Assembly (NCBI GenBank): GCA_026416755.1
Contig: JAOAEP010000042.1
Coordinates: forward strand, 1-5,899
Length of the DNA: 5,899 bases
Source: a bacterium
GTDB lineage: Bacteria; Ratteibacteria; UBA8468; B48-G9; JAFGKM01
Direction of reading: 5' to 3'
Position numbers and translations under genes: made by a program. Of the stretch, positions 1-5,899 are shown piece after piece. The notes beneath the pieces were generated by a model. It searched no databases. It was not told where the DNA came from and was given only the letters and a program-made list of their open reading frames with translations. Each line of letters opens with the position of its first letter. Position 1 is the first letter of the stretch.

Positions 1-333
1 TCTTCTTTGTTTGATATTCCTTATGTGTGTAAAAATAAAGTTTTTATAGTTGAAGAAAAAGATGTAATAAAAATAGGAGAAATAAATCTTGAAGTTATAC
101 ATACTCCGGGTCATACTCCTGGAAGTATCTGTCTTAAATTTGATAATATTCTTTTTACAGGAGATACAATATTTGCAGATGGAATTGGCAGAACCGACTT
201 TCCAGAAGGCAATGAAGGCAAATTAATAAAATCAATAAAAGAAAAGATTCTCCTATTACCTGATGAAGTTATTATTTACCCTGGACATGGAGAATCTACA
301 AAACTAAAAGATTTTAAAGATTGGTTTTTATAA
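1..333 (+). CDS. MBL-fold metallo-hydrolase, glyoxalase II-like (5' truncated)
   Basis: This is the C-terminal 110 residues of a metallo-beta-lactamase-fold hydrolase. The frame is open from base 1, so the gene begins outside the window, and the TTG at 7 is not a real start. Numbering from the first visible codon, the fragment has HTPGHTPGS (H38 a metal ligand), TGDTIF (D55 the bridging aspartate), GIGRTDFP (63-68) and YPGHG (H96). This order and spacing match the YcbL/glyoxalase-II-like branch of the superfamily, which hydrolyses thioesters or related small substrates using two metal ions in the cytoplasm. The N-terminal HxHxDH metal motif should lie just upstream and cannot be checked. The tail after PGHG is short and ends in DWFL, where relatives usually end near NPFL. 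The next gene starts two bases after the stop, so the two are probably co-transcribed. The fold is certain; the substrate is not. Confidence 0.9.
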   Translation, partial: SSLFDIPYVCKNKVFIVEEKDVIKIGEINLEVIHTPGHTPGSICLKFDNILFTGDTIFADGIGRTDFPEGNEGKLIKSIKEKILLLPDEVIIYPGHGESTKLKDFKDWFL

Positions 334-335
334 GA

Positions 336-1106
336 ATGAAACCATTAATAGGTATAAGTAGTTTACATTTTAATTGGACAGATTTTCAAAATGCTTTTGA
401 AAGATGTGTAACTGAATTTAAATTTGAAGTTATTGAATTTTCATATTCTAATTTTTTTCAAGAAAAAGAAATTTTACAGATAAGAGAACTTAAAAGTAAA
501 TATAATGTAAAACTGGGTTTACATATATGGGATAACATTCCTGAAATTGGCAAAGATCTATCAATTTTAAAGATGAATGATTATTTAAATATTTGTTTAA
601 CTGCAGGATTTGATTTTATAACTGCTCATCTTGGAAAATATTCTGAAAGACAGATAGGTTTAAATATTGTTTTTGAAGTTTTGGGAAAAATAATCCCTTT
701 ATATGAGAAAAAAAATGTTATTATATGTATTGAAAATCACTATGTTGATGAACTTGGAAATTGTCCAGAAGAATTTCTTTATTTATTTGAAAAAATTTGT
801 TCTCCTTCTTTAAGATTTTGTTTTGATTATGGACATGCAAACTTAACAGACAATATTTTTGAATTTATAGAAAAACTTTATCCTTATTTTGGTCTTGCAC
901 ATATTTCTGATAATGATGGAAAAATAGACCAGCACATATATTATGGAGATGGAAATATTAATTGGAAGGAAGTTCTAACTTATACTCTAAAAAAGGGCTT
1001 TTTAGGTCCATATATAATAGAATTTGGTGGTAAAAAAGAAAATATAGAAAAAATTAGGAAATTTGAATTAGATTTAAAAAATCTATATAAAGAATTTTTT
1101 ATTTAA
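336..1106 (+). CDS. Sugar phosphate isomerase/epimerase-like TIM-barrel protein
   Basis: This 256-residue protein belongs to the xylose-isomerase-like / AP-endonuclease-2 TIM-barrel superfamily. Motifs in order are GLHIW (H63), TAHLG (H98), IENH (E133), FDYGHA (D164, H167), LAHISDNDG (H189), D-x-H (D198, H200) followed by GDGNINW, and IIEF (E229). By analogy with D-tagatose 3-epimerase-type enzymes, E133, D164, H189 and E229 would bind the divalent metal and H167 would contact substrate. Such enzymes isomerise or epimerise ketoses or cyclitols, but this superfamily is too varied to assign a substrate. The ATG at 336 is preferred to an in-frame TTG at 321 that would overlap the upstream gene. 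The ATG lies two bases after the upstream TAA, with no clear Shine-Dalgarno, which suggests translational coupling to the MBL gene. There is no signal peptide or membrane segment. The stop overlaps that of the convergent MPE-PHP gene. Confidence 0.85.
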   Translation: MKPLIGISSLHFNWTDFQNAFERCVTEFKFEVIEFSYSNFFQEKEILQIRELKSKYNVKLGLHIWDNIPEIGKDLSILKMNDYLNICLTAGFDFITAHLGKYSERQIGLNIVFEVLGKIIPLYEKKNVIICIENHYVDELGNCPEEFLYLFEKICSPSLRFCFDYGHANLTDNIFEFIEKLYPYFGLAHISDNDGKIDQHIYYGDGNINWKEVLTYTLKKGFLGPYIIEFGGKKENIEKIRKFELDLKNLYKEFFI

Positions 1107-2524
1107 GAACTTATTTCTTTTATAAATTTGATATATTCAGAAAATTCTCCAATGTCAATTAAATTATGTGAATCAGAACCAAAAACAATTTCTACTTCTT
1201 CCTCCCTGCACATTTTAAAAAATTCTTTTTCTGGATAATAATGATGGAAATTGACTTCTGCTTTTACATTTCCATCTTTTAAAATTTTTATTACATCTTT
1301 ATAAATTTCTTTTGGTGTTTCTATTTTTTTTCTAAAGAAAAATCTGAATGGATGAGCCAAAATATTAATTCTATTTTCAACAAGTTTTTCAACAGCCCAT
1401 AAAAAGTTTTTTATTGTAATATTTTTACTTACACACATCTCTTCTGGTAAATAATGGACTGCACCAATAAGAATTTCAAAAAAATTTCTATCTTCTTCAA
1501 GAAGTGTAATATTTCCTTCTTTATCAATCTCAGCCTCTAAACCTATCCCTCCAATTGGACTATTCAATAATTTAAATCTTTTCACATATTCTCCAATTCT
1601 ATCTTTATTTTCTTCCCTCTGTTTTTTTATTAAAGAGGTGTTATTGAAAAATTTAAAGTTCCAGTAATCATCAGGAGATAAATATAACTGCCCTGCATGC
1701 TCAGTGAAGTAAATCTTTTTAACTCCAAATAAATTACACCTTTCAATAACTTTTTCCATACTAACATCTTCAGCACAATAACCAAATTCTGTATGACAAT
1801 GATGATCAATAATTTCAATATTATTTTTTAAAAAGCCCTCTTTTATTTTTATATCACTTCCAATTTCTAATTCAAAATAATTAAAAGGTTCTTCACAAAC
1901 AGCAGGTAAAACAAAATAATATATTCCATCCTTATTAAATAAATTTATACCTCTATGATAATGCCCACTTATTGATAAAAACACATTGTTTTTTCTATAA
2001 AGATTATGTATCTTTTCTGAATAGTTTATATTAAATGGATAGTCACTCTTAATCTCTGGTTGAATAATATAATGCTGGATTACAATTACTTTCTTGCCAG
2101 GATTATCCTTAATTATTTTTTCAAAAACTTCTATTTCGCTCTCATCCCTATAACATCTATCATCTTCATAATATTTATCATAAAAAACATAAAACAGAAA
2201 TTCATCATAAATCAAAAACTTATATTCTTTAAAGAATTTCTTGAATCTGTCTAAATCAAAATCATGATTACCAGGTGCAACAAGAATTCCTTTAAAATTA
2301 CTTTCCTGAAGTATTTTTTTTATTTCGGAATAATCTTTTTCTACATCAGGACTTTTACCATCATCAAGTAAATCTCCACCTATTATTATGACATCTATCT
2401 TTTTTTCACTTATCCTTCTTATTATTCTCTTTAAAATTTCAACACCAAATTTAACCTTTCTTTCAGGGATTTTAGAGATACCATTACTGTTATAGTGTAA
2501 ATCACTTAATAGAAGCAATTTCAT
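1103..2524 (-). CDS. Metallophosphoesterase-PHP domain fusion protein
   Basis: This 473-residue protein carries two different metal-dependent phosphoesterase domains. Residues 1 to about 230 are a calcineurin-like metallophosphoesterase: SDLHYN (D8, H10), GGDLLDDG (D51), APGNHDF (N86, H87), IQHY (H151) and SGHYHRG (H188, H190), so every expected metal ligand is present. From about residue 238 to the end is a PHP domain of histidinol-phosphatase type: HCHTE (H242, H244), FTEHAG (E275, H276), GLEAEID (E330, E332), GAVHY (H357), LAHPF (H391) and GSDSH (D451, H453), also complete. Both halves are therefore likely active, probably on small phosphate esters or nucleotides; the substrate is unknown. 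The ATG at 2524 is chosen because MKLLLLSDLH is a normal family N-terminus. A TTG at 2530 would add two residues and overlap the purH stop. The ATG lies two bases after the purH TGA with no Shine-Dalgarno, so translation is probably coupled. It is the last gene of the leftward operon. No secretion signal is seen. Confidence 0.88.
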   Translation of the reverse strand: MKLLLLSDLHYNSNGISKIPERKVKFGVEILKRIIRRISEKKIDVIIIGGDLLDDGKSPDVEKDYSEIKKILQESNFKGILVAPGNHDFDLDRFKKFFKEYKFLIYDEFLFYVFYDKYYEDDRCYRDESEIEVFEKIIKDNPGKKVIVIQHYIIQPEIKSDYPFNINYSEKIHNLYRKNNVFLSISGHYHRGINLFNKDGIYYFVLPAVCEEPFNYFELEIGSDIKIKEGFLKNNIEIIDHHCHTEFGYCAEDVSMEKVIERCNLFGVKKIYFTEHAGQLYLSPDDYWNFKFFNNTSLIKKQREENKDRIGEYVKRFKLLNSPIGGIGLEAEIDKEGNITLLEEDRNFFEILIGAVHYLPEEMCVSKNITIKNFLWAVEKLVENRINILAHPFRFFFRKKIETPKEIYKDVIKILKDGNVKAEVNFHHYYPEKEFFKMCREEEVEIVFGSDSHNLIDIGEFSEYIKFIKEISS

Positions 2525-2526
2525 TT

Positions 2527-4059
2527 TCAATGTTTAAAATGTCTTGTTCCTGTAAAAATCATTGAAATACCAAGTTCATTACATTTCTTTATTACCTCTT
2601 CATCACTTTTTGACCCACCTGGTTGAATTATTGCACTCACTTTTGCTTTACCTGCAACTTCTATACTATCTGGAAAAGGGAAAAAGGCATCGGATGCAAG
2701 AACAATAGGTTTTGGTATTCTTTTAAAATTGTCTTTCATTTTCATAACTGCAATTCTTGTTGAATCATATCTTGACATTTGCCCTGTCCCAATTCCAAGT
2801 GTCTGATTTTTTGTTGCAATCACTATTCCATTTGATTTTATAAATTTGCAAACAATCCATGCAAATTTAAGTCCCTCAATTTCATCTTCTGTTGGTTTTT
2901 TCTCAGTTACAACTTCAAATTTTTCATAATCGATTTCATCGGGTGTCTGAATTAAAAATCCATCTACAAGAGTTCTAAAATCATATTTATACTTTATTTT
3001 TTCAGGACATTTTATAACTCTCAAATCTTCCTTTTTCTTGAATATTTCAAGTGCTTCCTTATCATAATCAGGAGCCACAATTATCTCATAAAATTTTTTT
3101 ATAAATATTTCAGCAAGATTTTTATCTACTTTTCTATTAAAACCTACAATCCCTCCAAAAGCACTTATAGGGTCACATTCAAGTGCTTTCTGATATGCTT
3201 CTTTTATATCATTTCCTATAGCAACTCCACATGGATTTGTATGTTTTATTATTACACATGCAGGTTTTTCAAATTGACAGACAAGGTTATATGCACTTTC
3301 CATATCAAGAAGATTATTAAATGATAATTCTTTACCTTGAAAAATTTCTCTTTTATATTCCTTATCAACAAATCTATACCATGCACCCTTTTGATGTGGA
3401 TTTTCCCCATATCTTAAATTTTGGACTTTACTTAACCTTAAGTCAATATCTACTGGAAGAACTTCTTTTTCAATTTTATCTCTAAAGTATGAAGAAATTA
3501 CAAAATCATATCTTGAAGTCAATCTGAAAACCTCTTTTGCACACTTAAAAGAAAATTCCTCACTCACACACCCATTATTATTTTCCATCTCTTTAATAAA
3601 TTCATCATAAAAAGAAGGGTCTGATAAAACACATACATATTTATAATTTTTTGCACCCGCCCTTATCATTGTTGGACCACCTATATCAATATTTTCAATT
3701 ATTTCTTCATCATTTTTCCCCATTTTTAATGTTTTTTCAAATGGATAAAGATTACAGATAATAAGCTGAATTGGTTGAATTTTATTTTCAATAATCTGTT
3801 TTATATGTTCTTCTTTATCCTTAATCGAAAGGATTCCTCCATAAATTTTAGGATGAAGTGTTTTTACTCTTCCATCAAGTATTTCTGGGAAACCAGTAAA
3901 CTGACTTACCTCAATAACTTCTATTCCATTTTCTTTTAGTATTTTTGCTGTTCCTCCAGTTGATATTATTTCAACATTATACTTCTTTAAAAATTTTACA
4001 AGTTCTACAATTCTTGTTTTATCAGAAACGCTTACAATTGCTCTTTCTATTTTTATCAT
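2527..4059 (-). CDS. purH: Bifunctional AICAR formyltransferase / IMP cyclohydrolase
   Basis: PurH catalyses the last two steps of de novo purine synthesis. It transfers a formyl group from 10-formyl-tetrahydrofolate to AICAR and then closes the ring to IMP. The 510 residues match the usual 510-530. The N-terminal IMP cyclohydrolase (MGS-like) part shows SVSDKT (10-15), STGGTAK (33-39), GRVKTLHP (63-70), NLYPF (103-107) and GGPTMIRAGAKN (127-138). The formyltransferase part shows LRYGENPHQ (215-223), KHTNPCG (272-278, with the catalytic Lys-His pair), SAFGG (299-303), KSNGIVIAT (408-416), GIGTGQMSR (422-430), SDAFFPFPD (456-464) and IIQPGGS, ending in the family-typical RHFKH. The start is set at the ATG at 4059, which follows GGAGGT at five-base spacing; an in-frame ATG at 4071 lies on that site. 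It is the middle gene of a leftward operon, 16 bases after the FAD oxidoreductase. No other pur gene is visible, which is unusual for purH. There is no sign of truncation. Confidence 0.98.
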   Translation of the reverse strand: MIKIERAIVSVSDKTRIVELVKFLKKYNVEIISTGGTAKILKENGIEVIEVSQFTGFPEILDGRVKTLHPKIYGGILSIKDKEEHIKQIIENKIQPIQLIICNLYPFEKTLKMGKNDEEIIENIDIGGPTMIRAGAKNYKYVCVLSDPSFYDEFIKEMENNNGCVSEEFSFKCAKEVFRLTSRYDFVISSYFRDKIEKEVLPVDIDLRLSKVQNLRYGENPHQKGAWYRFVDKEYKREIFQGKELSFNNLLDMESAYNLVCQFEKPACVIIKHTNPCGVAIGNDIKEAYQKALECDPISAFGGIVGFNRKVDKNLAEIFIKKFYEIIVAPDYDKEALEIFKKKEDLRVIKCPEKIKYKYDFRTLVDGFLIQTPDEIDYEKFEVVTEKKPTEDEIEGLKFAWIVCKFIKSNGIVIATKNQTLGIGTGQMSRYDSTRIAVMKMKDNFKRIPKPIVLASDAFFPFPDSIEVAGKAKVSAIIQPGGSKSDEEVIKKCNELGISMIFTGTRHFKH

Positions 4060-4063
4060 ATGC

Positions 4064-4069
4064 ACCTCC
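4064..4069 (-). promoter_or_regulatory. Ribosome binding site that decides the purH start
   Basis: The minus strand reads GGAGGT, then four bases, then ATG at 4059, which is the strongest Shine-Dalgarno in the window. Because the alternative ATG at 4071 overlaps this site (the sequence is ATGGAGGTGCATATG), the upstream ATG is unlikely to be used, and the four extra residues MEVH are not part of the mature reading. The site lies between the stop of the FAD oxidoreductase gene and purH, so purH can be initiated independently of its upstream neighbour. Confidence 0.85.
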
Positions 4070-4075
4070 ATAATT

Positions 4076-5422
4076 TTAATATAACCCTTCCTGTTTTTCT
4101 AAAATCTTCTGAATTTCTTTTGGATTTACTTTATCTACAGAAATATTTTTATCTAAAGCAATATATGCACCAATTCCAGCAGAATGTCCTGTTGCAATAC
4201 AAGTCGCCATAACTCTTATTGAACTCATTGCTTTATGATCTGCTGAAATACATCTACCAGCAACAAGTAAATTTTTTGAACCGATTGGAATTAAACATCT
4301 ATAAGGGATACTAAACCAATCATTTTTTGGTGGCCGAAGAGAATCTTGAGAAGGCAAATAATCTTTATGTTTATCAAGTATTAAACAATATTCTTCAGTT
4401 TTACACTCTTTTATGCATAAATGTACATTTTTTGTTCTTCCAAGTGGACAATGTATATCAATCCAATAAGTTCCCCTTGCAATACTATCTTCTTGTTTTT
4501 TCCCTTTTAAAATATCTTCTCCAGTTAATATATATAACCCCTTTATCTGCCTTGTTTCTCTTACTCCTATATTTGGAGGTAATTGAGAAATGTAAGAGTT
4601 TTCAAACCCAGGAACATTTTCTTTTAAAGTTTTCCAATATTTATAAATTTGCTTCCTTATTTCAATTTCTCCATTTGTAAGGTCAAAAATATCTGTCCCA
4701 TCTCCAGAAAATCTCATTACATTAAAAGACCTTTCCCCTTTTCTAATAGTACTTCCCTTCCCTCCAAGTCCAATATTATAAATTTTTAACTCACCTTTCT
4801 CCCTTAATCTTTTTAATAAGTTCCCTGCTTCCTTAATCACTTCCTCTGTTAATTTGGCTTCATCAATTCCAGCAATTTTAAACATACTTCCCATTGACTG
4901 AGTTTTTCCATCAAAAGGTCTACCTTTTGTATATTCAAATTTAGAAAAATAAGCAATATCTGCATCTCCAGTAGCATCAATAAATATTTTCCCTTTAATT
5001 TTCATTTTCCCACTCTTATTAGCAATTTCAATTTCTTTTATTTCTCCATCAATACACAAAGAATCACAAACAAAAGAATGGTATAGAATTTCAACTTTTT
5101 CTTCAAGAAGTAATTTCTCAGAGGAGATTTTAAGTATTTCTGAATCAAAGGATATCCCATATTTTTTAAAAGCATTTTCCCATTTTTCACATCCTTCCAT
5201 TTTGTTTGTTTTTTCAATTAAAAACTTTAAAAATCCACTAACAGCAGGTTCTTCTTCATTTAAATAGTGTCCAAGAATACTCCCAACCAATCCAGCAGTT
5301 GCCATTCCACCAAGAAAACCATACCTTTCAATTAATAGTACTTTTGCACCAAGTTTAGCACAAGCCCATGCAGCAGCCATCCCGGCAGGACCACCACCCA
5401 TAACAATAATATCTTTTTCCAT
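4076..5422 (-). CDS. FAD-dependent oxidoreductase (FAD_oxidored type)
   Basis: This 448-residue cytoplasmic flavoprotein resembles the FAD_oxidored (PF12831-type) family. The N-terminal Rossmann fold is clear: a short beta strand, GGGPAG (9-14), a helix, and the acidic E32 that would bind the FAD ribose, followed by the family-typical GFLGGMATAG (35-44). FIDATGDAD (147-155) is the second FAD-contacting motif. VRETRQIKG (287-295) and NLLVAGRCISAD (384-395), with the helix SSIRVMATCIATGHSAG (400-416), complete the FAD-binding C-terminal part. Four cysteines cluster at 325, 336, 340 and 346. The substrate is unknown; relatives are often annotated only as FAD-dependent oxidoreductases. The start at 5422 has a modest Shine-Dalgarno (AAGG at 5430-5433, seven-base spacing). 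It is the first gene of the leftward operon and is followed closely by purH. It shows no frameshift. It also contains the only CGN arginine codon I found in the window (CGG, R364). Confidence 0.88.
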   Translation of the reverse strand: MEKDIIVMGGGPAGMAAAWACAKLGAKVLLIERYGFLGGMATAGLVGSILGHYLNEEEPAVSGFLKFLIEKTNKMEGCEKWENAFKKYGISFDSEILKISSEKLLLEEKVEILYHSFVCDSLCIDGEIKEIEIANKSGKMKIKGKIFIDATGDADIAYFSKFEYTKGRPFDGKTQSMGSMFKIAGIDEAKLTEEVIKEAGNLLKRLREKGELKIYNIGLGGKGSTIRKGERSFNVMRFSGDGTDIFDLTNGEIEIRKQIYKYWKTLKENVPGFENSYISQLPPNIGVRETRQIKGLYILTGEDILKGKKQEDSIARGTYWIDIHCPLGRTKNVHLCIKECKTEEYCLILDKHKDYLPSQDSLRPPKNDWFSIPYRCLIPIGSKNLLVAGRCISADHKAMSSIRVMATCIATGHSAGIGAYIALDKNISVDKVNPKEIQKILEKQEGLY

Positions 5423-5456
5423 TTATTCGCCTTTTTAAATCGTAAAATTTCCTAAA

Positions 5457-5485
5457 ATGATATAATTTATATGGAAAATGGTCAA
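5457..5485 (-). promoter_or_regulatory. Sigma70-like promoter for the leftward operon
   Basis: On the minus strand TTGACC (5485-5480, five of six to consensus) is followed by a 17-base spacer and TATCAT (5462-5457, five of six). The expected transcription start is near A5450, leaving a leader of about 28 bases that contains the AAGG ribosome site for the FAD oxidoreductase. The leader is too short for a purine riboswitch, and none is seen. The -35 element sits on the first three codons of tilS. The assignment rests only on consensus match and position, and assumes a standard housekeeping sigma factor. Confidence 0.65.
5458..5466 (+). promoter_or_regulatory. Extended -10 promoter for tilS
   Basis: The plus strand reads TGATATAAT, a perfect extended -10 (TGN followed by TATAAT). 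No convincing -35 is found at 15-18 bases upstream, which fits an extended -10 promoter. The predicted start is near 5473, only about five bases before the tilS ATG at 5478, so the transcript would be nearly leaderless. The element overlaps the -10 of the opposing promoter at 5457-5462. AT-rich DNA produces TATAAT by chance, but the location in the only intergenic gap and the TG extension favour a real site. Confidence 0.55.
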
Positions 5486-5899
5486 TATATTCAGAAAAAT
5501 AGAAAAATTTGTTAAAAAAGAAAATTTAATTAAAGAGGGTGATAAAATTTTACTTGCAGTATCTGGTGGTCCTGATTCTGTTTTTCTATTTCATTTTTTT
5601 ATTTATTTACTAAAAAAGAGAAAAATAGATATAAAAGTCACTTACATACACCATCATTTAAGAAAAGAGGCAGATAAAGAGGTTGAATTTGTAAAAAATT
5701 TATCAAATATTTATGGGATTGAATTCATCAGAGAAGATATTAAGATTGAAGAAAAGAAAAATATTGAAAAAACTTTAAGAGAGAAAAGATACAAAAAACT
5801 TTTTGAAATTGCTATAAAAACAGGATGTAATAAAATCGCAACTGGACATACTCTTGATGACCATATTGAAACATTTTTTATAAACTTTTTTAGAGGTTC
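5478..5899 (+). CDS. tilS: tRNA(Ile)-lysidine synthase (3' truncated)
   Basis: TilS uses ATP to attach lysine to C34 of the CAU-anticodon tRNA-Ile, so that it reads AUA instead of AUG and is charged with isoleucine. The window holds the first 140 residues, in frame to the end. The start of the N-terminal ATP-pyrophosphatase domain is clear: a leading helix, then ILLAVSGGPDS (24-34) with the PP-loop SGGPDS at 29-34. HHHLRKEAD (58-66) matches the family's NHGLRGEAD-type motif, the helix region REKRY (101-105) follows, and ATGHTLDDHIET (121-132) and FFRG (137-140) complete the match. The ATG at 5478 is the first in-frame ATG after a stop at 5463 and gives the usual family N-terminus. There is no good Shine-Dalgarno, in keeping with a very short leader. 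It is divergent from the purH operon. The usual partners hpt and ftsH, if present, would be downstream of the window. Confidence 0.95.
   Translation, partial: MVNIFRKIEKFVKKENLIKEGDKILLAVSGGPDSVFLFHFFIYLLKKRKIDIKVTYIHHHLRKEADKEVEFVKNLSNIYGIEFIREDIKIEEKKNIEKTLREKRYKKLFEIAIKTGCNKIATGHTLDDHIETFFINFFRG

Noticed and set aside
1086..1124. Imperfect inverted repeat TATAAAGAA / TTCTTTTATA across the convergent stops as a terminator
   Set aside because: The stem is nearly all A-T with a bulge and a 20-base loop, so it is too weak to call in DNA this AT-rich.
1630..1818. 62-codon - strand open frame
   Set aside because: It is an out-of-frame shadow within the PHP domain, whose metal-binding motifs are in the longer frame.
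2060..2254. 64-codon + strand open frame, hydrophobic
   Set aside because: It is the antisense of the phosphoesterase domain of the MPE-PHP gene. The hydrophobic character comes from reading an A-rich coding strand backwards.
4327..4680. 117-codon open frame on the + strand, antisense to the FAD oxidoreductase
   Set aside because: It starts at TTG, has no ribosome site, gives a low-complexity Leu/Phe-rich product, and lies wholly inside a gene with clear conserved motifs.
5423..5450. Purine riboswitch in the leader of the purH operon
   Set aside because: The predicted leader is only about 28 bases, with no room for an aptamer and no conserved core.
5471..5515. 14-codon open frame at ATG 5471 overlapping the start of tilS
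   Set aside because: It has no Shine-Dalgarno and no recognisable leader-peptide content, and is short enough to be chance. It would matter only if transcription began exactly at 5471.
5534..5550. GAGGGTGAT followed by ATT as a possible alternative tilS start
   Set aside because: ATT is a very rare start, and the ATG at 5478 gives the normal TilS N-terminal helix. The purine run simply encodes Lys-Glu-Gly-Asp.

Overview
This is a compact, AT-rich bacterial window, roughly 28% G+C by eye. It holds six protein genes and almost no non-coding DNA. All recognisable genes are bacterial in type (TilS, bifunctional PurH, glyoxalase-II-like hydrolase). Shine-Dalgarno and sigma70-like promoter motifs are visible. 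Arginine is encoded almost only by AGA/AGG, AUA is a common isoleucine codon, and the CG dinucleotide is nearly absent: I count 17 in 5.9 kb, none of them between 197 and 2136. The lineage cannot be named from this. A deep-branching anaerobic or candidate-phylum bacterium would fit the FAD_oxidored and MPE-PHP proteins, but that is only a guess.

Layout. On the + strand at the left edge are the C-terminal half of a metallo-beta-lactamase-fold hydrolase (1-333) and, two bases later, a sugar-phosphate isomerase/epimerase-like TIM-barrel protein (336-1106). They run head-on into a leftward three-gene operon, and the two facing TAA stops share the palindrome TTAA at 1103-1106. The leftward operon, in transcription order, is an FAD-dependent oxidoreductase (5422-4076), purH (4059-2527), and a protein joining a calcineurin-like metallophosphoesterase to a PHP phosphoesterase domain (2524-1103). 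At the right edge tilS (from 5478) runs rightward and is cut by the window end.

Regulation. The only real intergenic gap is the 55 bases between the divergent starts at 5422 and 5478. On the minus strand it holds part of a good sigma70-like promoter (TTGACC, 17-bp spacer, TATCAT) whose -35 lies on the first codons of tilS. On the plus strand it holds an extended -10 (TGATATAAT). The two -10 elements overlap, so the promoters should compete for polymerase. The tilS transcript would have only about a five-base leader. No purine riboswitch, RNA gene, mobile element, CRISPR array or repeat was seen.

How the genes work together. PurH makes IMP at the end of purine synthesis, and TilS allows AUA decoding, which this AT-rich genome uses heavily. 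The FAD enzyme, the MPE-PHP fusion, the MBL hydrolase and the isomerase have recognisable catalytic residues but no assignable substrates. The most unusual item is the two-phosphoesterase fusion behind purH. I do not see a clear new defence or mobile system here.
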